Of a stretch of 7,177 nt of DNA, positions 1 to 5,922 are shown piece by piece (the stretch's first letter is position 1; every line of letters starts with the position of its first letter). This DNA is from Microbacteriaceae bacterium (GTDB lineage: Bacteria > Actinomycetota > Actinomycetes > Actinomycetales > Microbacteriaceae): the NCBI GenBank assembly GCA_947453285.1, contig CANGGA010000053.1, positions 1-7,177 of the forward strand, in the 5' to 3' direction. The position numbers were made by a program, and so were the translations under genes. The notes beneath the pieces are model-generated. The model saw nothing but the letters and a program-made list of their open reading frames with translations. It had not been told where the DNA came from and searched no databases.

Positions 1-1
1 A

Positions 2-1045
2 AGCAACACCGACACATCCAAGCCCGATCAGAATGCCAACCCGGTTTATGGTCAGTTCAGTTTGCAAATCGTAAATCTCACTGATCTGCAGCAGTCAAAA
101 GAAATTGTTGAAGTTCATATTCTCGGCAACGCGACAGCAACAACTACTCCGTTTTGTGCAGGCTGGGTGCCGCCAAAGGCAAACTATACAAAGTGGACGA
201 CCGTTGCCGCGCCAAAGACCTCGGCAGCCAAACCATCGGTGCAGGGCCATGTCGTTTCGAAGCTGCTTTGGTCAGATGAGTTCTCGGGCAAATCGGCAAC
301 AGTGCCAAACAGCAAAGTGTGGACAAGCCGCTATTGCGGAACCGACTCGGCAAATGGCGGCGCCTCTTATTGCAATGGCGACCAATACAACATTCCTTCG
401 GCTAATCGCCACGACGGTGCTGGGCACATGAAGATTTTGACCAACAGGATCAGCTCGGCCCCTGCCAACTATGGCGACTGCCAGGCCGCGTTCTGCCCAT
501 TCACCTCTGGGCGCTTCGACAGTCAGGGCAAGCTTTCGGTTCAATACGGATACATCGAGGCGCGCATCAAACTGCCAGATGGCATCGGGCAGAACCCGGC
601 ATTCTGGATGCTCGGCGACAGCATCACTCGTGTCGGTTGGCCAACCTCTGGCGAGATCGACATCATGGAACAGCCAATGATTGGTGATTATCAAAACGCC
701 GGTTCGCTGCACTACTCGAACACCTCAGGTGGATGCTGTGACAACCACATCACCTTCACCCGCTACTTCAACCACACGCAAAAACTGGCAAGCGCATATC
801 ACACGTTCGCAATTGCTTGGCTGCCCGGCGAGGTTGAATTCTTTTTCGATGGTGAACTCTATGGAGTTGAAACCAGACAAACCGCATCGACCAACTTCTG
901 GCCGTTCGATGCTCCGGAGTTTCTGATCTTTGACAACACCACCCCTGGCCCTAAGGCGCGGATGAACTGGCAGAGTTCATCGATGTTAATTGACTGGGTG
1001 CGAGTATGGTCGCTCGACGGGCAAGGCCGCGTCTATTCGCATTAA
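2..1045 (+). CDS. Secreted GH16 endo-beta-glucanase (laminarinase-like), 5' end outside the window
   Basis: The frame is open from base 2, so the gene begins upstream; 347 residues are visible, ending at TAA 1043-1045. Roughly the first 85 visible residues belong to an N-terminal region of unknown fold, ending in an Ala/Thr/Lys/Pro-rich linker. The GH16 domain starts near LLWSDEF (residue about 88) and runs to the end. The GEIDIME motif gives the catalytic pair: nucleophile Glu218 (653-655) and acid/base Glu223 (668-670), with Asp220 between them. The ExDxxE spacing is the beta-bulge form found in laminarinases and relatives rather than the ExDxE form of lichenases. Other family marks are YGYIEARIKLP and NPAFWMLG. 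Seven cysteines suit an extracellular enzyme. The expected reaction is endo-hydrolysis of beta-1,3 (or mixed beta-1,3/1,4) glucan. The gene converges on lacI. Family is certain; substrate is inferred from the motif and the neighbours. Confidence 0.93.
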   Translation, partial: SNTDTSKPDQNANPVYGQFSLQIVNLTDLQQSKEIVEVHILGNATATTTPFCAGWVPPKANYTKWTTVAAPKTSAAKPSVQGHVVSKLLWSDEFSGKSATVPNSKVWTSRYCGTDSANGGASYCNGDQYNIPSANRHDGAGHMKILTNRISSAPANYGDCQAAFCPFTSGRFDSQGKLSVQYGYIEARIKLPDGIGQNPAFWMLGDSITRVGWPTSGEIDIMEQPMIGDYQNAGSLHYSNTSGGCCDNHITFTRYFNHTQKLASAYHTFAIAWLPGEVEFFFDGELYGVETRQTASTNFWPFDAPEFLIFDNTTPGPKARMNWQSSSMLIDWVRVWSLDGQGRVYSH

Positions 1046-1053
1046 AAGTTTTA
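1043..1053. other. Palindrome holding both stop codons of a convergent gene pair
   Basis: TAAAAGTTTTA reads the same on both strands around the central G/C. Its left end is the TAA of the plus-strand GH16 gene and its right end is the TAA of the minus-strand lacI gene, leaving 5 bases between the two coding regions. Flanking it, ATTCGC (1035-1040) and GCGAAT (1063-1068) form another short inverted repeat across the junction. There is no GC-rich stem with a U-tract, so I do not call an intrinsic terminator; the transcripts probably run into each other. Confidence 0.5.
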
Positions 1054-2064
1054 GGCTGACTCGCGAATGATTAGTTCGGTGCTGAGAATTCTCGAGTCTG
1101 GCTTTTGCCCACTGAGCAATTGCATCATCGACTCAGCTGCTGCAGCACCCAAGCCTGGAATGTCTTGCTTCACTGTGGTAAGCGAAGGGCGCGAGGCCTG
1201 CGAAAGCATGGTGTCATCAAAACCAACAACGGCAATGTCATCTGGCACTCGCTTGCCGCGTTCTTCGATTGCGTTTATGGCGGCAAGTGCCATCACGTCG
1301 TTCGCTGCAAAGACACCGTCAATGTCTGGGTTGCTTGCTAGCAGTCGAAGCATCAAAATCTTTGCGCTCTCATATGAATAGTTGCCATATGCGATCAAGT
1401 TCTTATTTACCTTGACACCGTTTTCTTTGTGCGCCTGCTCATAGCCGCGAAGTCGATGCAAGCCAGCACTTGCTTCAACGTCACCGGTGATGGTGGCAAT
1501 GTTCTTGCAGCCAATCTTGAAAAGGTGATTGGTTCCCATAAAACCACCGGCGACGTTGTTGGTGTCGACGAAGTGAATGTCGCGCGACTCAGCAGAAGGG
1601 GTGCCAATCACGACTACCGGCAAACCCTTGCCGGCTAACTTGCGAACTAGCCCTTCTTTGTGAACCTGGGCGAAGATTGCGCCATCGACCTCATTGCTGT
1701 CTAGATAGTGCGAAACTGCGCCGTCGTCATCGTCTAGCGGAGCAACCATGAGCAGTGTCTGCATGTTGTTTTCCATGAGCACGCGGCTGACGCCTGAGGT
1801 CACCATGCCCCAAAACGGGTCACTCAGTGCGCTGATTTCGTCGTCGATAACCACGGCAATTAGACCGGTGCGGCCGGTAGAGAGGGCAATAGCTGCTCGG
1901 TTTGGCCGGTAGCCAATCTTCTTGGCCGCCTTCATCACGGCCGAAACGCGATCTGGGTGAACTCGAGGGTCACCGTTAAAGACGCGAGACACGGTTGCCT
2001 TGCTGACTTGAGCAAGTTCAGCAATTTCGTTATAGGTCGAGCGTGTAACGGCTGAATCTGCCAT
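1051..2064 (-). CDS. LacI-family transcriptional regulator, probable repressor of the glucan locus
   Basis: The protein has 337 residues, the usual length for the family. Residues about 10-30 form the helix-turn-helix (YNEIAELAQVSKATVSRVFN). The segment around GYRPNRAAIALSTGRT (51-66) is the hinge helix, whose Leu61 would wedge into a central CpG of the operator. Residues about 67-337 form the periplasmic-binding-protein-like effector domain, with family marks DPFWGMV (82-88), VFAANDVMA (251-259), VVGFDDT (279-285) and SLTTVKQD (294-301). The ATG at 2064 has AGGGG (2073-2077) 8 bases upstream and begins the well-aligned HTH. The gene follows the GH16 hydrolase on the same strand but has its own likely promoter and operator. 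By analogy with other LacI regulators beside CUT1 transporters it would bind a sugar, here perhaps a beta-glucan oligosaccharide; the effector cannot be read from the sequence. An activating role is not excluded. Confidence 0.95.
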   Translation of the reverse strand: MADSAVTRSTYNEIAELAQVSKATVSRVFNGDPRVHPDRVSAVMKAAKKIGYRPNRAAIALSTGRTGLIAVVIDDEISALSDPFWGMVTSGVSRVLMENNMQTLLMVAPLDDDDGAVSHYLDSNEVDGAIFAQVHKEGLVRKLAGKGLPVVVIGTPSAESRDIHFVDTNNVAGGFMGTNHLFKIGCKNIATITGDVEASAGLHRLRGYEQAHKENGVKVNKNLIAYGNYSYESAKILMLRLLASNPDIDGVFAANDVMALAAINAIEERGKRVPDDIAVVGFDDTMLSQASRPSLTTVKQDIPGLGAAAAESMMQLLSGQKPDSRILSTELIIRESA

Positions 2065-2083
2065 GAAACTAACCCCTGCCCCG

Positions 2084-2097
2084 TGAAACCGATTTCA
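2084..2097. promoter_or_regulatory. LacI/cre-type operator upstream of lacI
   Basis: TGAAACCGATTTCA is a 14-bp near-perfect palindrome (12 of 14 positions pair) centred on CG. It fits the consensus TGWNANCGNTNWCA known for LacI/CcpA-type proteins at every fixed position. It lies 20 bases upstream of the lacI start and, if the -10 at 2109-2114 is right, just inside the transcribed region, a position where bound repressor would block initiation. I saw no second full copy in the other intergenic gaps of the window. The natural inference is autoregulation, with further copies expected in front of the operon's first gene. Confidence 0.8.
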
Positions 2098-2108
2098 ACT
2101 TCTGTGAA

Positions 2109-2114
2109 ATCTTA
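2109..2114 (-). promoter_or_regulatory. Possible extended -10 element of the lacI promoter
   Basis: On the minus strand the sequence reads TGGTAAGAT: a TAAGAT hexamer preceded by TGn, the extended -10 arrangement. No convincing -35 is seen 17 bases further upstream. Transcription would start near 2102, just before the operator at 2084-2097. The call rests on one hexamer and its consistent placement, so it is tentative. Confidence 0.35.
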
Positions 2115-2141
2115 CCAGCCTCACGAATCTCGAAATTCCTG

Positions 2142-3521
2142 CTAGTGATTGACAATCTGGCCCACGCCGTCGATTGTGTAGTAACGCACGTAATCAAACG
2201 TGAGATTGGCCGACTGAACTGTTTCATCAGTTGGTCCACCAACGAAATTTCCACCCATTGCCAAGTTCAGAATGATGTAGAACTCGTGGTCAAACACCCA
2301 AACCAAGCTCGAGTTTGAGCCAACATACTCGGCCTTGGTGACTCGGTGATATTTCACTCCATCGAGATACCAGGTGACGGCGGTTGGAGTCCAGTCGATC
2401 GCGTAAGTGTGCCATCCGGTTAGATCAGGAGTCATCTCAGCCGTAGTGCCGTTGCTGCCGTTTGGCCCGTGAAGGGTTCCCCAGACGGTGCTGTCGTTCT
2501 GGCCCTTGAGCTCCATGATGTCGATTTCGCCGCAACCAGGCCACAGGCGCTCGTTGACGTTGGCACCTAGCAGCCAGAATGCCGGCCAAACGCCTTGGCC
2601 AAGTGAGCCCTTGATTCGAGCCTCGAAGCGGCCATATTGAAAGCCGACCTTCTTATAGGTAACCAGCTTCGAGCTGACCCACTTGCAGTCGCCGTAGTAG
2701 CACTTCTGCTGGCTTGCGCCGTTTCGGGTGGCATCAATCTTTAGAGAACCGTCGCCGGTGATTGTGGCCTGCTTCTTTAGGTACCACTGCTCTTCGGCAT
2801 TTCCCCAGCCGGCGTTCTTGAAGGCAACCCCGTCGCCTTCTTGAAAGTCCCACTTAGATGTATCGACGGCAGAACCAGCCGAACCATTGAACTCGTCAGA
2901 CCAGGCAAGAGCATATTGCTTTGGCTGATCGCCAGGAACAAAGCTCTTGGTCGAGTATTTGTTTTCGGCAAAGCCCGAAGCCTTTGCCGTGATTGACGCT
3001 TTGAAAGTCTCGTAGGTGTCGTTTGCTGCGAACTTGAACTTGTTTGCGGTTGCACCCTTGATTACAAAACCGTTTCGATACCACTGATATTTAACTGCGG
3101 TAGCACTAGGAAATATCTGCCCGGCCGAAACCTGAAGTGTGGTCTTGGCTGCATCTGCAAATTCGATTTGCGAATAGACCGTAGTTTTGCCAACCACAAT
3201 CGCATTTGAAACGCGAGTGACAGTCTCGCCAGAAACAGATGCAGACTGTTTTAGTTGCAGCGTCTTTGCGTTCATCGACGAATCGACTTTTAACGTCAGA
3301 GTCTTTGCACTGCTAAGCGCCTTGCCGTTTAGCAACCAGGCGAATGTTTGCGAAGAAGAGTTTGCCCAGGTCGCGAGCGTTGCTCGAACCGTTTGCCCGA
3401 CTTTTGCTGACTGCGTAATTTGCGGACTGTCATAGGTCGCTGCGTCAGCGTAGGCAACTGTCTTGATTGATGGTGATGCCACCAATGCCAACATTGCTAG
3501 CAATACAAAAATCTTCTTCAT
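2142..3521 (-). CDS. Secreted GH16 endo-beta-glucanase with two N-terminal Ig-like domains
   Basis: The protein has 459 residues from the ATG at 3521, which starts a clear Sec signal peptide (MKKIFVLLAMLALVAS, cleavage probably near AYADA, residues 23-27). A longer reading from GTG 3572 is unlikely because that codon lies inside the hairpin at 3542-3581. An SD-like GAAAGAG lies upstream of 3521. Residues about 28-112 and 113-197 look like two Ig-like domains of the type with VGQTVRATLATW, FAWLLNGK and YQWYRNGFVIKGAT. The GH16 domain spans about 203-459. GEIDIME (331-337) supplies nucleophile Glu332, Asp334 and acid/base Glu337, with WPAFWLLG (312-319) before it; the ExDxxE form points to the laminarinase side of the family. 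Cys274 and Cys279 (KCYYGDC) may form a small disulphide loop. The Ig-like domains probably act as spacers or help bind polymer. The enzyme would produce oligosaccharides for the adjacent transporter. Exact glucan linkage is inferred. Confidence 0.95.
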   Translation of the reverse strand: MKKIFVLLAMLALVASPSIKTVAYADAATYDSPQITQSAKVGQTVRATLATWANSSSQTFAWLLNGKALSSAKTLTLKVDSSMNAKTLQLKQSASVSGETVTRVSNAIVVGKTTVYSQIEFADAAKTTLQVSAGQIFPSATAVKYQWYRNGFVIKGATANKFKFAANDTYETFKASITAKASGFAENKYSTKSFVPGDQPKQYALAWSDEFNGSAGSAVDTSKWDFQEGDGVAFKNAGWGNAEEQWYLKKQATITGDGSLKIDATRNGASQQKCYYGDCKWVSSKLVTYKKVGFQYGRFEARIKGSLGQGVWPAFWLLGANVNERLWPGCGEIDIMELKGQNDSTVWGTLHGPNGSNGTTAEMTPDLTGWHTYAIDWTPTAVTWYLDGVKYHRVTKAEYVGSNSSLVWVFDHEFYIILNLAMGGNFVGGPTDETVQSANLTFDYVRYYTIDGVGQIVNH

Positions 3522-3541
3522 GAGAATTCTCTTTCTGAGAT

Positions 3542-3581
3542 AAGTCGAGGGTGAGACCGTTCGCTGTCTCACCCTCGACTT
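3542..3581 (-). terminator. 16-bp perfect hairpin between the repeat-protein gene and the GH16 gene
   Basis: Arms 3542-3557 and 3566-3581 are perfectly complementary over 16 bp (core AGTCGAGGGTGAGAC) with an 8-base loop. It begins 11 bases after the stop codon of the secreted repeat protein and ends 20 bases before the GH16 start. In the direction of transcription (minus) an A-run precedes it and only UUAU follows, so the U-tract is poor; the plus strand has TTTT after the stem. It may therefore be a leaky terminator or a 3' stabilising stem that lowers GH16 expression relative to the upstream genes, rather than a full stop. Confidence 0.75.
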
Positions 3582-3592
3582 TTCAGTTGTTA

Positions 3593-5005
3593 CTAACCGA
3601 CTTTGACGGTCGTCTTGTAGGTCTTACCCGCGATGACCACCGAGATGGTCTTGGTTCCCTTTGCTACTGAAACCGAGTAAGTCAACTTGCCAGAAGCAGG
3701 AAGCTTCTTGGTTGCAGTCGGCAGACCGGTCACCGAAACAGCTGCTGAGGCCGAAGCCTTGCCCTGAATGGTGATCGATACTGCATACTTGCCGCCTACT
3801 GCCTTGGTTGCGGCTACTGCCGATACGCCAAGTGGCAGGTTGGTGAAGTGGAACTCAACCATGTCTGCAACGTCACCAGCACCGGCAAGTTCTGGCCATA
3901 GCTGGGTAAACACTGCACCCTTGCCAGCAAGTGGCATTGGGGTGATTGGGCTTGCAGGAATTGCCTCACCAACGGTGTCGGTGTTGGTCATGTGGAACAC
4001 GACGTTTCCGAATGCGTCAGTCTTGCCGGTCCAAACTGCCTTGTCGGCATCGTTCGGCTTGGTTGCATCGGTAGCGGTGGTGCCATCGGTGACCTTAGCG
4101 TTCGAACCGCTGTAAGCCTTGCTTACGTGCAACTTGATCTCTTGGTTAACAACTGGCTTGCCAGCGTTGTCTTTTACCGAGTAGGTCAAGTAAGCGTGGT
4201 TGCTTACAGGCATGTAGCTCTGACGGAAGGTGATTCCCTTTGCATACCAGTTGTTGTCAACGCTGAAGGTCTTCTCTAGGTCTTCGCGGTGAACCGAGTT
4301 GGTGTCGGTCAACTTTGGTGAAAGCAAACGCAAGCTTGGTGCGGTGGTGGTGCCGTTGGTGATGGCTCCGCTCGGCTTGTAGTAGTGGAACTCAGTCATG
4401 ACAGAGTGGTCAGGCTTCTCACCCGCATACTCAGGCAACAACTGAACGTATAGAGCGTTAAGCGAGGTTGCAGGAATGGTGTCGTCTGTCCAAGCTGTTG
4501 GCTTTGGCTCACCCTCGCTTGGGTCGTTTAGGTTTACCAGGGTAAACGAAACGTTTCCGAATGCGTCAGTCTTGCGAATTGGGTCGGCCTGGTCGAATGG
4601 AGGCTTGTCGACACCATTGGTCTTCAAACCATCAACACTAACGATTGCAGTCGAGCCAGAGTAGCCCTTGCCAACGCGAAGCTTGATGTCTTTGTTTACG
4701 AACGGGTTTCCGCTCTTGTCTTGCACGTGGTAGGTCACCGAAATGGTTGAACCAGCAGGTGCCCAAGTCTTGGTGAAGGTTAGGCCGGTTCCGAACCAGG
4801 TGTTCGCGATCCAGCTGTCCGCCATCTTCTGGTTGTCAGCCTTCATGCTGATCATGTCGTCGGTGATCACCGGTGACAAGAGACTAATGTAAGCCTCGCC
4901 AGTCGCATCAGCCGCAGTTGCTGAACTTGAAATGCCGGCGATTCCAGCAAAGCTCAGAGCAAGGGCAGCAGTTGCAGATACTGCTTTCTTCCAGTTGAGT
5001 TTCAT
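3593..5005 (-). CDS. Secreted tandem-repeat protein of unknown function in a beta-glucan locus
   Basis: I do not recognise the family. The 470-residue protein begins with a Sec signal peptide (KK near the start, then an Ala/Leu-rich core, cleavage probably near SSATAADA, residues 26-33). Two diverged copies of one module follow, about residues 38-210 and 224-390, then a small beta-rich C-terminal domain at about 391-470. Matching blocks include SLLSPVITD/RLLSPKLTD, DIKLRVGKGYSGS/EIKLHVSKAYSGS, the identical KTDAFGNV (145-152 and 328-335), and LPEYAG/WPELAG followed by TEFHY/VEFHF. The pattern 'SGNPFVNKDIKL ... TDAFGNVSFTL' resembles bacterial Ig-like (Big_1/invasin-like) domains, which is inference. 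There are no membrane anchor, LPXTG or catalytic motifs. AAGGA lies just before the ATG. It sits 44 bases after the second permease gene and before the GH16 gene, so it probably shares their transcript. A glycan-binding, surface-attachment or enzyme-partner role is possible. Confidence 0.88.
   Translation of the reverse strand: MKLNWKKAVSATAALALSFAGIAGISSSATAADATGEAYISLLSPVITDDMISMKADNQKMADSWIANTWFGTGLTFTKTWAPAGSTISVTYHVQDKSGNPFVNKDIKLRVGKGYSGSTAIVSVDGLKTNGVDKPPFDQADPIRKTDAFGNVSFTLVNLNDPSEGEPKPTAWTDDTIPATSLNALYVQLLPEYAGEKPDHSVMTEFHYYKPSGAITNGTTTAPSLRLLSPKLTDTNSVHREDLEKTFSVDNNWYAKGITFRQSYMPVSNHAYLTYSVKDNAGKPVVNQEIKLHVSKAYSGSNAKVTDGTTATDATKPNDADKAVWTGKTDAFGNVVFHMTNTDTVGEAIPASPITPMPLAGKGAVFTQLWPELAGAGDVADMVEFHFTNLPLGVSAVAATKAVGGKYAVSITIQGKASASAAVSVTGLPTATKKLPASGKLTYSVSVAKGTKTISVVIAGKTYKTTVKVG
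3836..4336 (-). repeat. Second copy of the protein-level module (residues about 224-390)
   Basis: This is the second of two diverged in-gene repeats and aligns with the copy at 4376-4894 at an offset of about 180-185 codons. Conserved landmarks are LLSP, a W-x-x-x-G-[IL]-TF block, TYSVKD, NQEIKLHVSKAYSGS, KTDAFGNV, TQLWPELAG and VEFHF. Edges are approximate. Confidence 0.75.
4376..4894 (-). repeat. First copy of the protein-level module (residues about 38-210)
   Basis: The first copy matches the second through LLSP, WFGTGLTF, TYHVQD, NKDIKLRVGKGYSGS, KTDAFGNV, VQLLPEYAG and TEFHY. It is a little longer than the second copy, with differing loops on both sides of the KTDAFGNV block (Gly/Lys/Pro/Asp-rich before it, Pro/Glu/Thr-rich after). 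Edges are approximate. Confidence 0.75.
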
Positions 5006-5031
5006 GATTTTCCTTTTCTGTTTGATTTCAT
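5002..5031 (-). CDS. Possible 9-codon leader ORF overlapping the repeat-protein start
   Basis: An ATG at 5031-5029 opens a short frame encoding MKSNRKGKS and stops at TGA 5004-5002, so its stop overlaps the ATG of the secreted repeat protein in an ATGA arrangement. A full GGAGG (5041-5045) lies 9 bases before it, starting 4 bases after the stop of the upstream permease gene. Ribosomes could terminate there and restart on the repeat-protein gene. That gene also has its own AAGGA inside the leader, so the leader may simply be chance. No known peptide family is recognised. Confidence 0.35.
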   Translation of the reverse strand: MKSNRKGKS

Positions 5032-5049
5032 TTCTGTCAGCCTCCGGGG

Positions 5050-5922
5050 TTACCCCTTTACGGCACCATCCATGACACCGCTAACCAACTTGCGGCCGAC
5101 AAAGATGAAGAGCAACAACAGCGGAGCGGTAGCCATGAAGGCACCACCCATGTTCAAGGCGTAGTCGAGCACGTAGCTTGCTTGAAGCTGAGTTACCGCG
5201 ATCTGTGCCGTGTAGTTTTCTGGTGACGAAAGCACCAATCCCGGCCACAAGAAGTCGTTCCAGGTGGCCAAGAAACTGAATAGACCGAGCACAAAGCCGC
5301 TCTGGCGAATGATCGGCAAGACGATGCTCCAATAGACGCGAAGCACGCCGGCCCCGTCGATGCTGGCGGCCTCGAGTAGTTCATTCGGCACCTGGGCGTC
5401 AATAATCTGGCGCATCCAGAACACGCCGAATGCCGTAACCAGCGCCGGAACAATCAGGGCGAGCAAGGTGTCGAACCAACCGACCTGAGAAATCAGCATG
5501 AACAACGGGATGATTCCGAGCTGACTCGGAAGCATCATCGTTCCGATAACAAACAAGACCATGAAGCGGCGGCCCTTGAAACTAAGTTTTGCAAAGGCGA
5601 AACCGGCAAGCGCAGAGAAGAAGACCTGAGCCAACGCCACGACGGTTCCAACTAGCGCGGTGTTTAGCAATGCACGGTTGAACGGCACCACCGAGTAGAC
5701 ATCTGCGACAACCTTGAAGAAGTTTCCACCCGGAATTAGAGTCGGTGGGTTTTTCGAGATCTCTTCGGTTCCGTTAGAGGCAACGACGAACATCCAGTAG
5801 AACGGAAATACTGACGCAAAGGTGACGATTGACAAGATGATGTAACCAATGAACGACATGCGTCGGCTCTTTGGCTTTCTCTTGAACATTGGTTTCTTTG
5901 CTTTGGTGGTTATGGCGCTCAC
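5050..5922 (-). CDS. CUT1-type sugar ABC transporter permease, MalG-like
   Basis: The protein has 290 residues from GTG 5922, typical for MalG-type permeases. The GTG overlaps the TGA of the upstream permease gene (GTGA) and has GAGG 7 bases upstream. An open frame extends further to 6027, but that extension is Cys- and Arg-rich, lies inside the upstream gene and does not resemble the family. A short basic cytoplasmic N-terminus precedes about six hydrophobic segments, the first near residues 24-47. The EAA loop that contacts the ATPase is at 184-204 (EAASIDGAG with VLPII following). The C-terminal GVMDGAVKG (282-290) is the usual ending of CUT1 permeases. Together with the upstream permease and binding protein it would import oligosaccharides, here probably beta-glucan fragments released by the GH16 enzymes. 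No ATPase gene is next to it. Confidence 0.94.
   Translation of the reverse strand: MSAITTKAKKPMFKRKPKSRRMSFIGYIILSIVTFASVFPFYWMFVVASNGTEEISKNPPTLIPGGNFFKVVADVYSVVPFNRALLNTALVGTVVALAQVFFSALAGFAFAKLSFKGRRFMVLFVIGTMMLPSQLGIIPLFMLISQVGWFDTLLALIVPALVTAFGVFWMRQIIDAQVPNELLEAASIDGAGVLRVYWSIVLPIIRQSGFVLGLFSFLATWNDFLWPGLVLSSPENYTAQIAVTQLQASYVLDYALNMGGAFMATAPLLLLFIFVGRKLVSGVMDGAVKG

Noticed and set aside
272..712. 146-codon open frame on the minus strand within the first GH16 gene
   Set aside because: It lies wholly antisense to a well-supported catalytic domain, has no recognisable protein features and no convincing ribosome site.
62..1045. TTG at 62 as start of the plus-strand GH16 gene
   Set aside because: The frame is open back to base 2 with no signal peptide after the TTG, though the enzyme must be secreted. 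The gene is cut by the window edge instead.
1067..1381. Plus-strand open frame within lacI
   Set aside because: It is antisense to the effector domain of a full-length LacI protein and its translation shows no domain or signal.
3522..3572. N-terminal extension of the second GH16 protein from GTG 3572
   Set aside because: The codon lies within the hairpin stem and the extension would place 17 charged or polar residues before a clean signal peptide starting at ATG 3521.
5024..5037. Possible second LacI operator before the repeat-protein gene
   Set aside because: Only a half-site (TGAAATC on the minus strand) is present; the second arm and the central CG are missing.
5046..5056. GGGGTTACCCC as a terminator after the MalG-like permease
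   Set aside because: The stem is only 4 bp with a 3-base loop, overlaps the stop codon, and is followed by an SD sequence rather than a U-tract.
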